Origin: Lobosporangium transversale
Lineage: Eukaryota > Mortierellomycota > Mortierellomycetes > Mortierellales > Mortierellaceae
Reading direction: 5' to 3'
Length of the DNA: 64,000 nucleotides
Assembly: GCF_002105155.1 (NCBI RefSeq)
Contig: NW_019029003.1
Span: 1-64,000 of the forward strand
Below, one piece after another: positions 46,587 to 58,022 of this stretch. The first letter of the stretch is position 1; every line of letters starts with the position of its first letter. The notes beneath the pieces are model-generated. The model worked only from the letters and a program-made list of their open reading frames with translations, was not told the origin of the DNA and did not search any database. Made by a program: the position numbers and the translations under genes.

Positions 46587-49500
46587 TTTCAACAAGAACA
46601 GCGATCGATATATTTACGTGGCGTGCATGGCCATTTCCTACATGCGCAGAACGAAGGTCTAATTGTGCACAATCCAATGAGCACAGGCAAAAGAAAGGTC
46701 TGTTCCTCAATGTGAAAGCGATTTGGTAACATTGACCATCGTTCCCTATTTCTTTCCCTTTGTCTCACCCTTGTCTAGCCCTGACTTTTTGTCTTGCATA
46801 CATGTTATGCTAAGCATGGTTCTCCTAGATCTTTTTTTTTTAATGCCTTAGTCTTTCCCTCCCTCTCTCCTTTTCTTTTTGATATTTTTTTTATTCACAT
46901 GTCACTTTAAGTCAAGACTGAATAGACTTTGCATTGGATCCGAGGACTTTTTTTGACCAAGTGTGACAAAGCTCTCTTTGTTAAACGTTTATTGTGTGTG
47001 GTTAGATAATGGCTTTAATCAACTGAGGAAACAGGAAATAATGCATCACCAATGAATGGTTTGACTATGCATGATAAAGGTAAATTTATGCTTCTATGTG
47101 CGGCAATGTTGGGGCATGAGAAAAAGATAAAAAAAAAAGGTGCGGAGGCTATGCTTTTTTTTAATATTCGAAGCAATACAGCTACATGGGGGCGCAAATG
47201 GCATTTCATTTTACAAATCTTCTTCAAGATTAGGGGTGGGGAAAACAAGATTAACCGAATTGCTCATGATAGGGCTGACAGTTCTATGTGTTGTGAATGG
47301 GGAAGAGGAATGGTTGAGAGCATGGATATTTATTATTGCACATTCCAATGGAAGTTTTTTTTTTTTTTTTTTTTTTTTTTTTGGGTCTAAAATAATAATC
47401 ACGTGATATACGCATATCGAGTCTTTTCGACAACCTCTTGATTTAGCAGCCACAGTAGTTATTAGCTTCCTACACGGGTAAAAAATAAATTGCATTATCT
47501 AAAATGGTGGCAACACTCCACTATAACTGTGTTTCTCTTTTTCTTCCGCTATATTTACGAGCCTCCTTGGAATATGATAAATTCTACATGACCTCGGATA
47601 TCCTTCCGCTTCGCCCCTTTATTGCATACAGTGTGTGATATCCTTGTGAAGCAACGCCCACATCTCATCAACTCCCAGTGCCTTGAAACCAGGAACATTC
47701 ATTAGCGAAAACAGATATGAGTGGATACACAGAAACCAACCAAAGGCATGCTCGCATGAGAAAAATCGATAGAGTGACAACAATATTATCAACAAAAAAA
47801 AAAAAAAAAACGTTAATAAACTATGAAAACTTTCACTCTTATCGCCAACAGACACCACCACATCTTTGGTGATTTCTTATGGACAGCTGAGAAAGATCTC
47901 TTTAATGAAGCGGGACGGTGTATATTGGATCAAGGGCAAACCTAATGAGCGCCAAGGACTGCAGTAACTTTATGTATGGACTCTAGCTTCCCTGGTCGCT
48001 GTAAGTTGATGTCCCATATGATTTATATTTAGTAATGGATGAGAGCGGATCAGAGAAGCCTTACGCGAGCCCCTTCTTTATTTATGTGCCTGGACATCCC
48101 AATTAAAATAACCTTTCGCTTCCTATTGCAGATACGTTTCGTGTACTCAATCTCTAATAGCCTAGCTCAATATCACCATCCGTCCAGGCAACCATAGCGC
48201 CTGGAAAAAGGAAGAAAGCAAAGGGGTGGCAAAAAGTTCAGCAGCGTAAAGTATTAGGTAATTGACGATATAACTGACGTGGAAAAAACCGCACGTCGCG
48301 TTTAGAATGCTGCTCTCCATACAATACCAGCGAACGTGCGCTGTGCAAGCGGCGGGGTAATGTCATTTTGCCCATAATAAGGAGTAGTCAATACCAAAAT
48401 TTAAGAGAGCAACACAAATGGTTGCGACGTAAGTGGCAGGATAAAACTGTGACTAAGTTATTGAGCTGAGAGTTCGATGGGGGGTTTTTTTTTTTACAAA
48501 AAAAAAAAGGGACATCGCCTTTCCTCCCGCAAGCGATGAGAGAACATGGAAAGATGGATCCTGACCTTCGTAGCCAGCATCAAGGTTTTCTTGTTCGTGC
48601 CACACCATCCGGTCGCCAGCGCTACCTCTCTACCATCGGGGTCAAGAAGGCTGCCTAAGGGCTTGTTGTTCAGTTGGATCTCGGAAAATTTTCTTCGAGT
48701 TGGCGCGTGTCTTTGGGATGGTGGTCATTGGTAAGTGGACATGACCTCTGCAACATGACCGTGCTCGTCAAGCTTTTTACGTCAGGTATCAAAATCATCC
48801 CCATTACCCATATTTATATAGGCCTGCGGAGGCACATCTAGAGCATGACACTGAAGATTATTAGCCTCTATGTCACGCGTTCTTGACCGTTTTCGCTCTA
48901 CGCTCCCACAAAAACTTGGGTGGTCTGTTGCCCCCACAGATCTGTAGAAGTTTTGGTACTCTAATGAAATACCGTATTACTGAGTAGAATAGATGGGTAA
49001 CTTACACGTAGAAACCAAGATCCAATTATTAGTCTGTAATTTAAAATTGCGATAGGTATCAATAGCTTGCAATTTATTCCTTGGAAGTCCTATACACCAT
49101 CACTCCCTACTTTTGATACTTTTTTCTTTCTATCTTCAAATCCCATCACTTTTTCGATATTGTTGGAAAGAAGACCAAATAGTGTATAAAGACATAGGTG
49201 GGTTCTAGAGAGGAATATGCCAATGCTTATCACGTACTAGGGCTGAGGGATGCATCCAGAGGCGCTTCTAAGATCAAAATATTTAGTGGCGGCTATGGTA
49301 GGGCCAAATGTAAAGCGTCCGTCTAGCAACCAGAGTGTCGACCTTGTCGCTCTTTTTGATTAAGCCCCTTCAAGTATAAATGGTTTACTTAGCAAAGTTC
49401 TTGTAATTGAGAAGGACTAACCGAAAAGAACGGTCTTCTGCTAGCAACAATGATTACTTTTGGCCAGATGTGTGTGTTGATGGGTACTTTATTTGAACAA

Positions 49501-49862
49501 AACAAATATCCCGTGTGATAGCCTATTTTTAGAGTTTAAGGGAGTTGTTACACAGCATTAAACAGACTAAACATACTACCCTTAACTTCGACGTGAAGTC
49601 AATAACTCGCCAATTTAATCATGAGTAACTGACATGGTTCTGGATGGGCAACAATTATCAGCATTCCTCTCTTTTCTTCATACTCTTGCTCAATACAACT
49701 GATAAGTCTACCCTACATAATTCCAATCATACCATTCCAATGCTTCGTACTTGTATCAGTGAACTTTTTTAGGTAATATGTTTGATGTGTTCCATATACA
49801 TTAGGTCTTGCAAACATATTATGTCTTTAAGCTGTAAGTCCAATGGTTATAGCCGCACATGA
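46587..49862. other. Gene-poor spacer, part 1
   Basis: No intact gene. A T run lies near 47357-47382. A 40-codon frame at 48536-48658 (+), containing SQHQGFLVRATPSGRQRYLS and ending STIGVKKAA, has protein-like composition but no family. A 7-bp inverted repeat with a 9-base loop (TCCAGGC...GCCTGGA) lies at 48183-48205. Base composition between about 47.9 and 50.2 kb is less T/A-run-dominated than the other spacers, as expected for old coding or transposon sequence, but nothing is identifiable by eye. Confidence 0.4.
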
Positions 49863-50330
49863 GCCAGTCACACCGGACTTGAAACCTTGAAACATTGTCT
49901 GCGTAAGTCTGATGATCTGACTGAAGAAGTAAGGAAGCACAAGCTGGAAAGTTATATTGATGCGGACACATCAGGCTGGATTCGAATGGTTTCCAACCAT
50001 TTGTAGGTCCAGAAAAATGGTCCTATAGTAATCCAGAGGGGCGAGCTTATTGAAGTGAGAACAATGGAAGAACGAACCCTGTCCTCTAAATTTGCAACGA
50101 TTGCACAGGAAGGACTGGGTTATAATGGAGGCATTATGAAAGAATTAGTGCGATCATGCATGGCAAGATCATTGATGTGTTTGGAAAGGAGAAAGATTAG
50201 GAAAAAGGAAAAGGAGAATTGGTGTAAGATCACCTTTTTTTTTTTTTTATGTTTTTTTTTTAGCTCAACAATGCTTTATACTTTGATTGAATATAAATAT
50301 GCCCACATGCTCATAGCAGTGCAATATTAA
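49863..50330 (+). pseudogene. Decayed or unspliced reading frame of unknown family
   Basis: One frame runs for about 155 codons with a single stop (TAG at 50004-50006). Before the stop it reads SHTGLETLKHCLRKSDDL, then TEEVRKHKLESYIDADTSGW and IRMVSNHL. After it comes VQKNGPIVIQRGELIEVRTM, EERTLSSKFATIAQEGLGYN and GGIMKELVRSCMARSLMCLE; the last ~35 codons run through a T run and are not protein-like. The composition is that of a folded, charged helical protein. TTTGTAG could instead be a 3' splice site, making the second half an exon. I cannot name the family. Confidence 0.4.
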
Positions 50331-50700
50331 AATGTAATGTGAGCGAAATGACAAAATGATTGCTGCCATTCTTTCGAAAAAAGCTCTCCATTCAAGCAAG
50401 CGTGAGATTCTGCATCTTTAGAAGCCCAAACAAATACGTACATGGTTGCAAACGAAGTTGTTTCTGAAAAAATTCTCTGTGCGTATATACGGCGTTTGAC
50501 TCTTTGTGTACCAGCTCCACATAGTCAATTTGTATCCTACTATCGGCCTGTTATGCCATGAGCAAACAAGCAATCTTTATTCAACCAAAAAATCAAAACC
50601 AAAAACAAACAATAACAAAAAGGAAACCATGATAACCTGACAATGCAACCAAGAGTTAAAAAAAAAAACTAAAAAAAATTACAACCCAGCCAGCCTCCCA
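50331..50700. other. Spacer downstream of the Ser-rich gene
   Basis: 3' region of the minus-strand gene that follows, with A-rich runs near 50586-50680. Nothing else seen. Confidence 0.5.
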
Positions 50701-51591
50701 TTATACTAAATACACCTGCATCCTCCTCGTTCCTGCCCCAAGACCTCGGACGCTGAGCATGCGAGCCGGCTGTGACCTCATGGCATCAAAGGGTGATGGA
50801 GGAAATGCATCGAGCACGCAAAGGTCCTTTTCACTACCGATGCTGCTATTGAGAGGTTCACTACATAAGCTGGGAGAGCTTGGGGAGCTTGAAGCAGACG
50901 ATGAAGACCCTGAATCGCTTAATGGTGGAGTCGATGGCTGCGATGAGGACGACGACCTAGACGCCGTGGAGGAACGGCGGTATGGATGAAATAAAGGTGA
51001 GGATGGCGAGGAAGCCAAGGGTGAGGAGGTAAAGTCATGAGGTTTTCGAGAGTGAAGAATCAACATATTGCGAGTCAGGTCCATGACATTATTGCTGGGG
51101 TACGATGTTGGATCGCTTGACCATTGCTCTCCTGCTACTCTGAGATGAGTTGAGGTCATAGTGGATTCTGTCCTGACATTGTTGGTGTGGTTCTCATGGA
51201 GTCCACATGATTCCGAAGATACTGCTACCATTGCCATTGATGTTACTGCCTCTGCGTCGTTGTCGTTGCTGTTACTGGCGGCTGTTTTTGTGGCCGAACC
51301 CTCTTCTGGAACTTGGTCATAACTCAGAATGTCAACGGCCATGGAGAGATCGGCGTCCTTCTTGATGCGAAAAGCAAAGACGATGCCTTTGGAGGTGTCT
51401 CCATGAGAAGGAGAACGAAAGGGCGTGCCCTTGCGTCGCCGTTGAACAAGATCTTGTGGTTGTGGAGACGGTGACGAGGCGAGGGAAGGGGAAGCAGAAG
51501 CATGCTTGCTACTGTTCCCTCCACGATAGGGATGACTGTCACCTCCGGCAGAGTGCCTTGTCTTCCTTACAGCGGTCTTTCTCTTTGCCAT
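50701..51591 (-). CDS. Ser-rich hypothetical protein
   Basis: About 296 residues from the ATG at 51591 (MAKRKTAVRKTRHSAGGDSH) to the stop at 50701. I chose this start because the open frame further upstream is encoded by pure C/T-rich leader sequence and would give poly-Phe/Ser/Leu. Less biased islands are KGIVFAFRIKKDADLSMAVD, VMDLTRNMLILHSRKPHDF and, at the end, CVLDAFPPSPFDAMRSQP and RMLSVRGLGAGTRRMQVYLV. The rest is Ser/Pro-rich and likely disordered; the N-terminus is basic and may be nuclear. No family recognised. It is the only intact-looking gene in the 46.5-56.3 kb stretch. Confidence 0.6.
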   Translation of the reverse strand: MAKRKTAVRKTRHSAGGDSHPYRGGNSSKHASASPSLASSPSPQPQDLVQRRRKGTPFRSPSHGDTSKGIVFAFRIKKDADLSMAVDILSYDQVPEEGSATKTAASNSNDNDAEAVTSMAMVAVSSESCGLHENHTNNVRTESTMTSTHLRVAGEQWSSDPTSYPSNNVMDLTRNMLILHSRKPHDFTSSPLASSPSSPLFHPYRRSSTASRSSSSSQPSTPPLSDSGSSSSASSSPSSPSLCSEPLNSSIGSEKDLCVLDAFPPSPFDAMRSQPARMLSVRGLGAGTRRMQVYLV

Positions 51592-52807
51592 TGAATGAGG
51601 GAGTGCTGTACAAGGTAAAAAGAGGAAAAAAATGTATATAAAAGATGGAGGTAGAGGAAACAATACAAAAAGAGGTAAAAGTGCAACAAGAGAACGATAG
51701 GCAGAATGCAGCAGGGGTAGGAATAAAGATTGAAGCACGAGAATAGAGCAGAGCAGAACAACAGGAGCAGGAGCAGCGACGAGTGTGGAGTAAGGATGAG
51801 TATCGAAGAAGAGAGGTGGTGTCGTTAGTGCTCTTGGATTAAGAAAAGAAAACAAAAGAATAGAGAATAGAGAATAGAGAGGAGAAGAGTTGAAAGAGGG
51901 AAGAGCAGACAAAGAAAAAAAAAAGAAAAAAAAAAAAAAAAAAAACAAAAAGGACCTTTGCTGGGAAGAGGTGCAGTCCAGCGCACACTATGAGAAAAAA
52001 AAAAAAAAAAAAAAGAAAAAAGGGGGGAAGGGAAAGGAGGAGAACAATGACACACTCAAAACACACACTAAACTCCACTTCACTCCACTCCATTCTACCC
52101 CACTTATTCACACACATGCATACTGAAATAGTAGTCATCTTGGCTTAAAAGTAAGTCCTTGATTTCGAAACTACAATGCTTCTGTCTCAAGTAATGAACG
52201 TCAATCGGCAATTGGTAATTGTCAATGGCCGATTGTTCATTGTCATTACAAATGCCTAAGCATTACAAGAGCAATGACTTGAACGCTGGAAACTACAAAA
52301 AAGGGGTGGATTGTCAACTCACAAGCCACTCCAAGCTACACACGTTATAAAATTGTCATCCAAAGGTTCTCCATGACACCACCATCGGTGAAGAGGGCGA
52401 TGATGTTTTTCAATACAATGAATGTTTTTAGATCAGATATTTTCCTCGAGAAACATGACGATCAAAGAGTGACGGTCAACAGATACAACTTCCTTATGGT
52501 CGCCATTATTGTTGAGTGCTCGTGTGTATCCGGAAGCTTCGCATTTGGAGTTGGAACACCCTTCAACGATATTTTTTGTCTTGACTGATGGACTCATGAT
52601 AGCTACAATTAACCAGGCCAAAATACAAACGATTAAGATGTTGGATGCTCGTTATCCATCGATACGATGTTACGTGTCCTTACTCTTTGAGAATCCGAGA
52701 GCTTCCGATCCTCTGGCACTCAACCTGTCCCAAGCTGTAGGTTCCTTGTGTGTCAATTTCAAAGTACATTCGAGATATCGAGTTTCAAACAATCACTTCG
52801 GTACTGG

Positions 52808-52809
<2 letters not shown>

Positions 52810-52852
<43 letters not shown>
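52810..52852. repeat. T19-A24 palindromic homopolymer
   Basis: A run of 19 T followed with no gap by 24 A, a perfect self-complementary block. A larger one (34 T then 12 A) lies at 57114-57159 inside the kinase gene's first intron. Confidence 0.85.
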
Positions 52853-55243
52853 TCAACGTTAGAATGCATCTAGCACGGAACCCATCCATTTCCGACCTTA
52901 CTTGTATTTTGTATAGAAACGCAGTGTATTGTAGCGATGAACAAGGAGCAGTAAAGAGACCGATTTTTGCTTTGAGGATGCTTCCCTTTGTGTCGTCTTC
53001 CGGTTGTTGTAAATCTCGCCTAAATATTCCGATTTCAGAATATTTGCGTAAAAACCACCAGAGCCCCATCTTTCCATTGAGCTTGTGCGAGGCTGGCCTC
53101 TTTTATTGTAGCAGAAACTCTTTAACACCGACATCTCGGTTTTGAGTCATCTTTAATGAGTTTTCCCGTTTTTTTTGGGTCTTCCGGGATGTGTAGGTTA
53201 ACTGATGCGGATATCTAATGGGATGTGGGGGAACTTCATGAACTTGATCTTATCTCCCCGCTTCTGTTTTCTTAAATTGAACTCATGTGTGTTCAAGTTG
53301 AAAAGGATAGGAATGTAGCTATTACAGCGGTAGGATGCAGGTTCATCAAGCTCACCGTAGTTCTCGGCGAGGATTTTATACGAAAATCCAGTATTATTAT
53401 TGTTGTTAAGATCATGATTATTGAAGTCTTTAATAAGGAAAAGAGAAAAGCCCTTGTTCCTTGTCTTCAACAGCATTATCATGATTCGTCTTCAGTTGAG
53501 AGTACACAATATTTCGGTACAAGAAAATTGGCCCATGTCGGGAAAGTGGCATTGGATGCTTGCTATTGCTACTCTTGCGAGCGTTAATCTTGGCTTAGAA
53601 AGCTTGTTCTGATAAAGTCTTTTCTTCCAAACTTCCTTTGTGATTATCTGTTGGTCTCTCATGACCAAAACAGAAAAACACTGCAGGCTTTCATTTCTAA
53701 GGAAGACTCAGGACTTTCAATAGCATAACATGAAAGTCTTGCTTAATACCTTAGAGTGAATAAGATTATAGTGGATGCATTGTGCACTTTCATGTCCTCT
53801 GCTACATCTGTTTACAGCATCCAGCTTTTGAGCTGACGCCTTTTCTCTTGCTCTTGTTGTGTGTATTCTACCCATGGATGACAGGATCTATTGTTGCTGA
53901 CTGAATGAGGGTAGGATGGAATAAGTTGGATATAAATCTTGAAGGCAGTCCCAAACTTGTTAGGATCATCTTCGAGATTGATAAAAACCTGGTTCTGTCA
54001 ATCGCATTCGTATTGAGAAGCGTTGCAAAGCTTTGCAAAGGAAGCGGAGCAACATACATTTCGTTTTGTTGTGAGACAAGGCTAGAAATTAAAAGGCTCT
54101 ATTACTGGCAATGGTTCATAGAGAATCTTGTGCTGCACCAGGACTCCTGAAGTTCGAATCATGTATCTGCTGGTCTTTCCAACTCGATCTTTTTTATTCA
54201 CACTTTTGTATGATGAGCCCACGCTGTGCCAAAAGGGCCAAGTACATGTACTGTATAAAGGATGAGAAAAGTAAGTTTTTTTATATGAAGGCAAAGTCAA
54301 ATTGATTCAGGAACACACAGGTCTTATTACAACTCTATGAAGCTGGGACTTCCCGAACCTTGTAATATCTGGAATGAGGTAAAAAAAAAAAAAAAAAAAA
54401 AAAAGAGTAGGATCTAAATCTAAGATAGCCTTGGTTCTCTGTGTGGATAGAGACTTTCTTCAAAGAAGGAACGACAGTTATTTATCCTACGGATATAGAA
54501 ATGTAACATTCATTCACAACATATTGAAATGTGACGTTTGTGGAGGAGGAAGAAAGAAGTGGAGGGGAGGTGGGCTACAAAGATGGATAGATTAAAAAAA
54601 GGAGATGACATGCAGTTGCTGCAATGATAGACGCAGTCGTGAAAGAAGAGCAAAGTCTGTACAAATATATAATAGTGTTCATAGGTGAAGAAGTCTATCC
54701 TTGCAGGAGCTGCCATAAGCATGCCCACTCAGTCACTGGAGCAAACAAGGGATGGATAGTGAGCAAGTATAAAAATGATGCAGATTGAGAGAGAGGAAAG
54801 AAAGAGAGAGAGCAAAGTGTGTTGGGATGTCATTTTCCATTCATGACATCGTGTGCTTTATTGTTTCCGGCCCCTGCTCCATCCATCCTCCTGCTCCATT
54901 TTGCTCCATCATTCTGCTCCGTCCTCCTTTTTTTTTTTTTTTTTTTTTAATTTTGGCTCCTCTTGCTTGGCCCTAGTTGATCCTATAATTATCATCATTA
55001 TCATAATTGCTCCGGTGGTCGATACAAAAAAAAAAAAGAGGGGGAATGTTAAATCGATTATTAGACCATCACGAGCCCATTCCATCCGGGATCAAAACAC
55101 TGCAGGAACTAAAAAGTGTTGATCGTTGATCGTGGACCGAGATCATGATCATCATGGCCCACAGTTCTGCCCAGAAACTCTTTCTTCCGAGTCCCATTTA
55201 TTCATTCACTCGAATTGGCTCTATTTGATTTCAATATAATGCA

Positions 55244-55274
55244 ATGTTATGCTATGCTATGCTATGCTATGCCA
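55244..55274. repeat. TATGC pentanucleotide tandem repeat
   Basis: About five copies of TATGC with the first degenerate, and another partial pair near 55286-55297. No coding context. Confidence 0.8.
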
Positions 55275-56046
55275 TCTAATACACTTTGCTATGCTATTAC
55301 TTTACAAAGAGTGTATGAATGTGAAAAAAAAAAAGAAAGTCTCTTTTTTTTGCTTTTGTGTGGACATGTCATGTATATACTTTGCAAACTCGGCCTCTTT
55401 TTTTTTTTTTTTTTTTTTTTTTACAACAGAATGGATCCAAAATAGAACTACGGCGAGAGCCCTTTTATTTATTTTATTCAATTCTGTTCAGAGCCATTAG
55501 GTCTGCAAAAAAAAAAAAGTGGCTCGGGAAAAAAGGGACAGGAAAAAGACAAGCTTAGATTATTGAGTATTGACTAGACATGGTTCAATACATTCAAGGC
55601 TAGTGTGTTCATTAAGATATAAATGTTTGTTATTCAAATATGCGAAAGTATTGAACATGGTCCAAGATGAAAGAGGATGATGATGAATGAGCAAATGGAC
55701 AGACATCCCGCTTGACTTGTGCTCCAATTCCTCTTTTCTTCCTCTTCTCATTCTCATCCTTATCCTCATTCTTTTCTTTTTTTGTTTTTTTATTTCCTCA
55801 TTTATCTTTCTCCATGTGTCACCCCTTTTGTCGATTCACATACCGTTTCTAAAAAATAAAAATAAAAAAAACCTTCTTCATTAAACACATTTCTACCATT
55901 CTTTCCTACCACTTGCTTGGCCACCCCTACCTCACACGTTCCCTCTGGCCACTTTCTCTTTTCCTCTTTTTATCATGTTTCCCTAAGCCTGCACTCTATA
56001 CGCACGCACACACAACCAATTGACTGATTGTCATTAATATTATCCC

Positions 56047-56077
<31 letters not shown>

Positions 56078-56352
56078 CTCCAACTTCTTTGATCTCCCTT
56101 ATCTTTTTTTTTTTTTTTTATCATTTCATTTCGTTGGCAGAAGGAAAACGTTGTCCTATCTTGACCCAATCACTCTCTCTTCCTCCTCTCCTTCTTCCCT
56201 TCCTTCCCTTCCCTTCCCCCTCCCTTCCGTACCTTCAACCCTCTGTCTACCCATCTCACCCAAACTCTATACGACACTAACTCACGACACAACTCCCGCA
56301 CTCTCGTGCAAACACAAAACAAAATAAAACAAAAAAAACCTGACACAACAAT

Positions 56353-56576
56353 ATGCCACCGACAACACGGCGAGGCAATATGTTTGGGCCTTACCTTCTC
56401 CTTCAAACTCTAGGAGAAGGTGAATTCGCAAAGGTCAAACTAGGCATGCATGCTGATTCAGGAGAAGAGGTAAGCACATTCTTTTCATTCAAATAAACCA
56501 TTCCTCTCCACTCCCTCGCTACTCTCCCTTCCAGCGAGTCAGTGAAACTCGATCGATCAGCTCGATAACAGGGACA

Positions 56577-56615
<39 letters not shown>

Positions 56616-57111
56616 GCCGATATGTGGATGATCTTCTAAGGCTACACTCTTGTTAAGCATGTAAAGATGTTGACGAAAGGGGTGAAATGAAGCTAGGAAT
56701 AGGGAAGGGGTATGAGAATAAAGGAAGTGGAGACGGGAGCGGGGATCTAGAGAAAAAAAAAAAAATCCGATAAGACAAGCGGGAGCCATACTGCAGGCGC
56801 GATACCTTCCAGGCGTGGGACGCGTTTATTTTTTATTTTTTATTTTTTTATCATTTCTGTGCACTCCCATGGAGCGTCTTTTCATTTGGAGGATTGGAAG
56901 CATCAGGTCACAGGAGCACTCACTGTTTGCAAATGAAAATCCAGACTGTCCTCATGCTTGCTTTTTTGTTTATTTGTTTATGCCAATGCTCAGTTGCTGG
57001 ACATGCTTGAGGAGCACGTTGTTCCTCCAGATCCTACTGTTACTATATTCTATCTTCAACTGCAGAATGCATCGATTATGAAAAAGGAGGCGTTTGTATT
57101 GCATTCTTTAT

Positions 57112-57160
<49 letters not shown>

Positions 57161-57985
57161 CACCTTGAAGTCAAATGAACAACAAATGAGGATACCATTT
57201 GAATGATCAGAAGGGAAAAGAAAGAAAAGAAGGGGTGAGTGAATAGGCTGGCTCTTCGTTTTTGTTTTTCTCTAATCCCTGTGTAGGCGCATGGAGTCGT
57301 AAATATGTATATGCAGACCCTTTTCCTTGGTTCTCTTGAATGTTGACCCCCTTGAGGTAGCCCAGTTGGCTCGTCCAATAACTGCAACAGCTCTGCTCCA
57401 CATTCTGCTGTCTATCCTTTTTGCCCTGTTGAGTAAACAAGACAGAACGCAGGCAGGAGGTGCGCATATTCATGCGAATCCTTTGTTTGGGAGTCGTTTA
57501 TTTGTGTATGTGTATGTATGCATGGGCATGGCGTGTTTTTGTTTTGGAAATGTTGTGTTGCGCCTCATAAGCATTTTCGCTTATTGTAATCTCCTGTTGA
57601 ATGTTTGTGAGAGAAGTATAATCTTGCAGTATCTCAGGAGAAAATGAACACTCCTACATCTTTGGCTCGTTCCTGTTGGTATTGTTTGTGCCGCCTGATT
57701 GGCCTGTTGTTGATGCTGTTGTTGTCTGTGGCAGCCGGGTCGTCATTTCTCTTTTTCATGTTCTAGCAGTCTAGCCCCCCTTGAGCATCGCGTTATTTCG
57801 TGTTGATGTATCTGCATGTAACAGCATAATCAGTTGTGCTTTGAATGTGTTGTGCTCGCTCTTTTTATTTTTTCTCTTGCGACCTTCTTAATTGTTGTTA
57901 TGACTCTCATTTTAAGTCTGAGCCTGTCTGCTTCTCTTTGAGAAGACTTATCAACCGCGTATGTGAATAAAGCGAAGAGAAGAGA

Positions 57986-58022
<37 letters not shown>

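Larger units (their letters stand above)
51592..56352. other. Gene-poor spacer, part 2
   Basis: 51592-52060 is a purine-rich plus strand, the C/T-rich leader and promoter of the minus-strand Ser-rich gene. 52366-54320 has mixed composition with several short frames on both strands (52585-52790 + and 53198-53480 -) that look like decayed coding sequence but match nothing I know. A T19-A24 palindrome lies at 52810-52852 and a TATGC tandem at 55244-55274. 55700-56340 is C/T-rich and leads into the kinase gene. Confidence 0.4.

Noticed and set aside
51825-52138. Long frames encoding poly-Phe/Ser/Leu on the minus strand
   Set aside because: They come from a pyrimidine-rich leader and T runs, not from protein-coding sequence.
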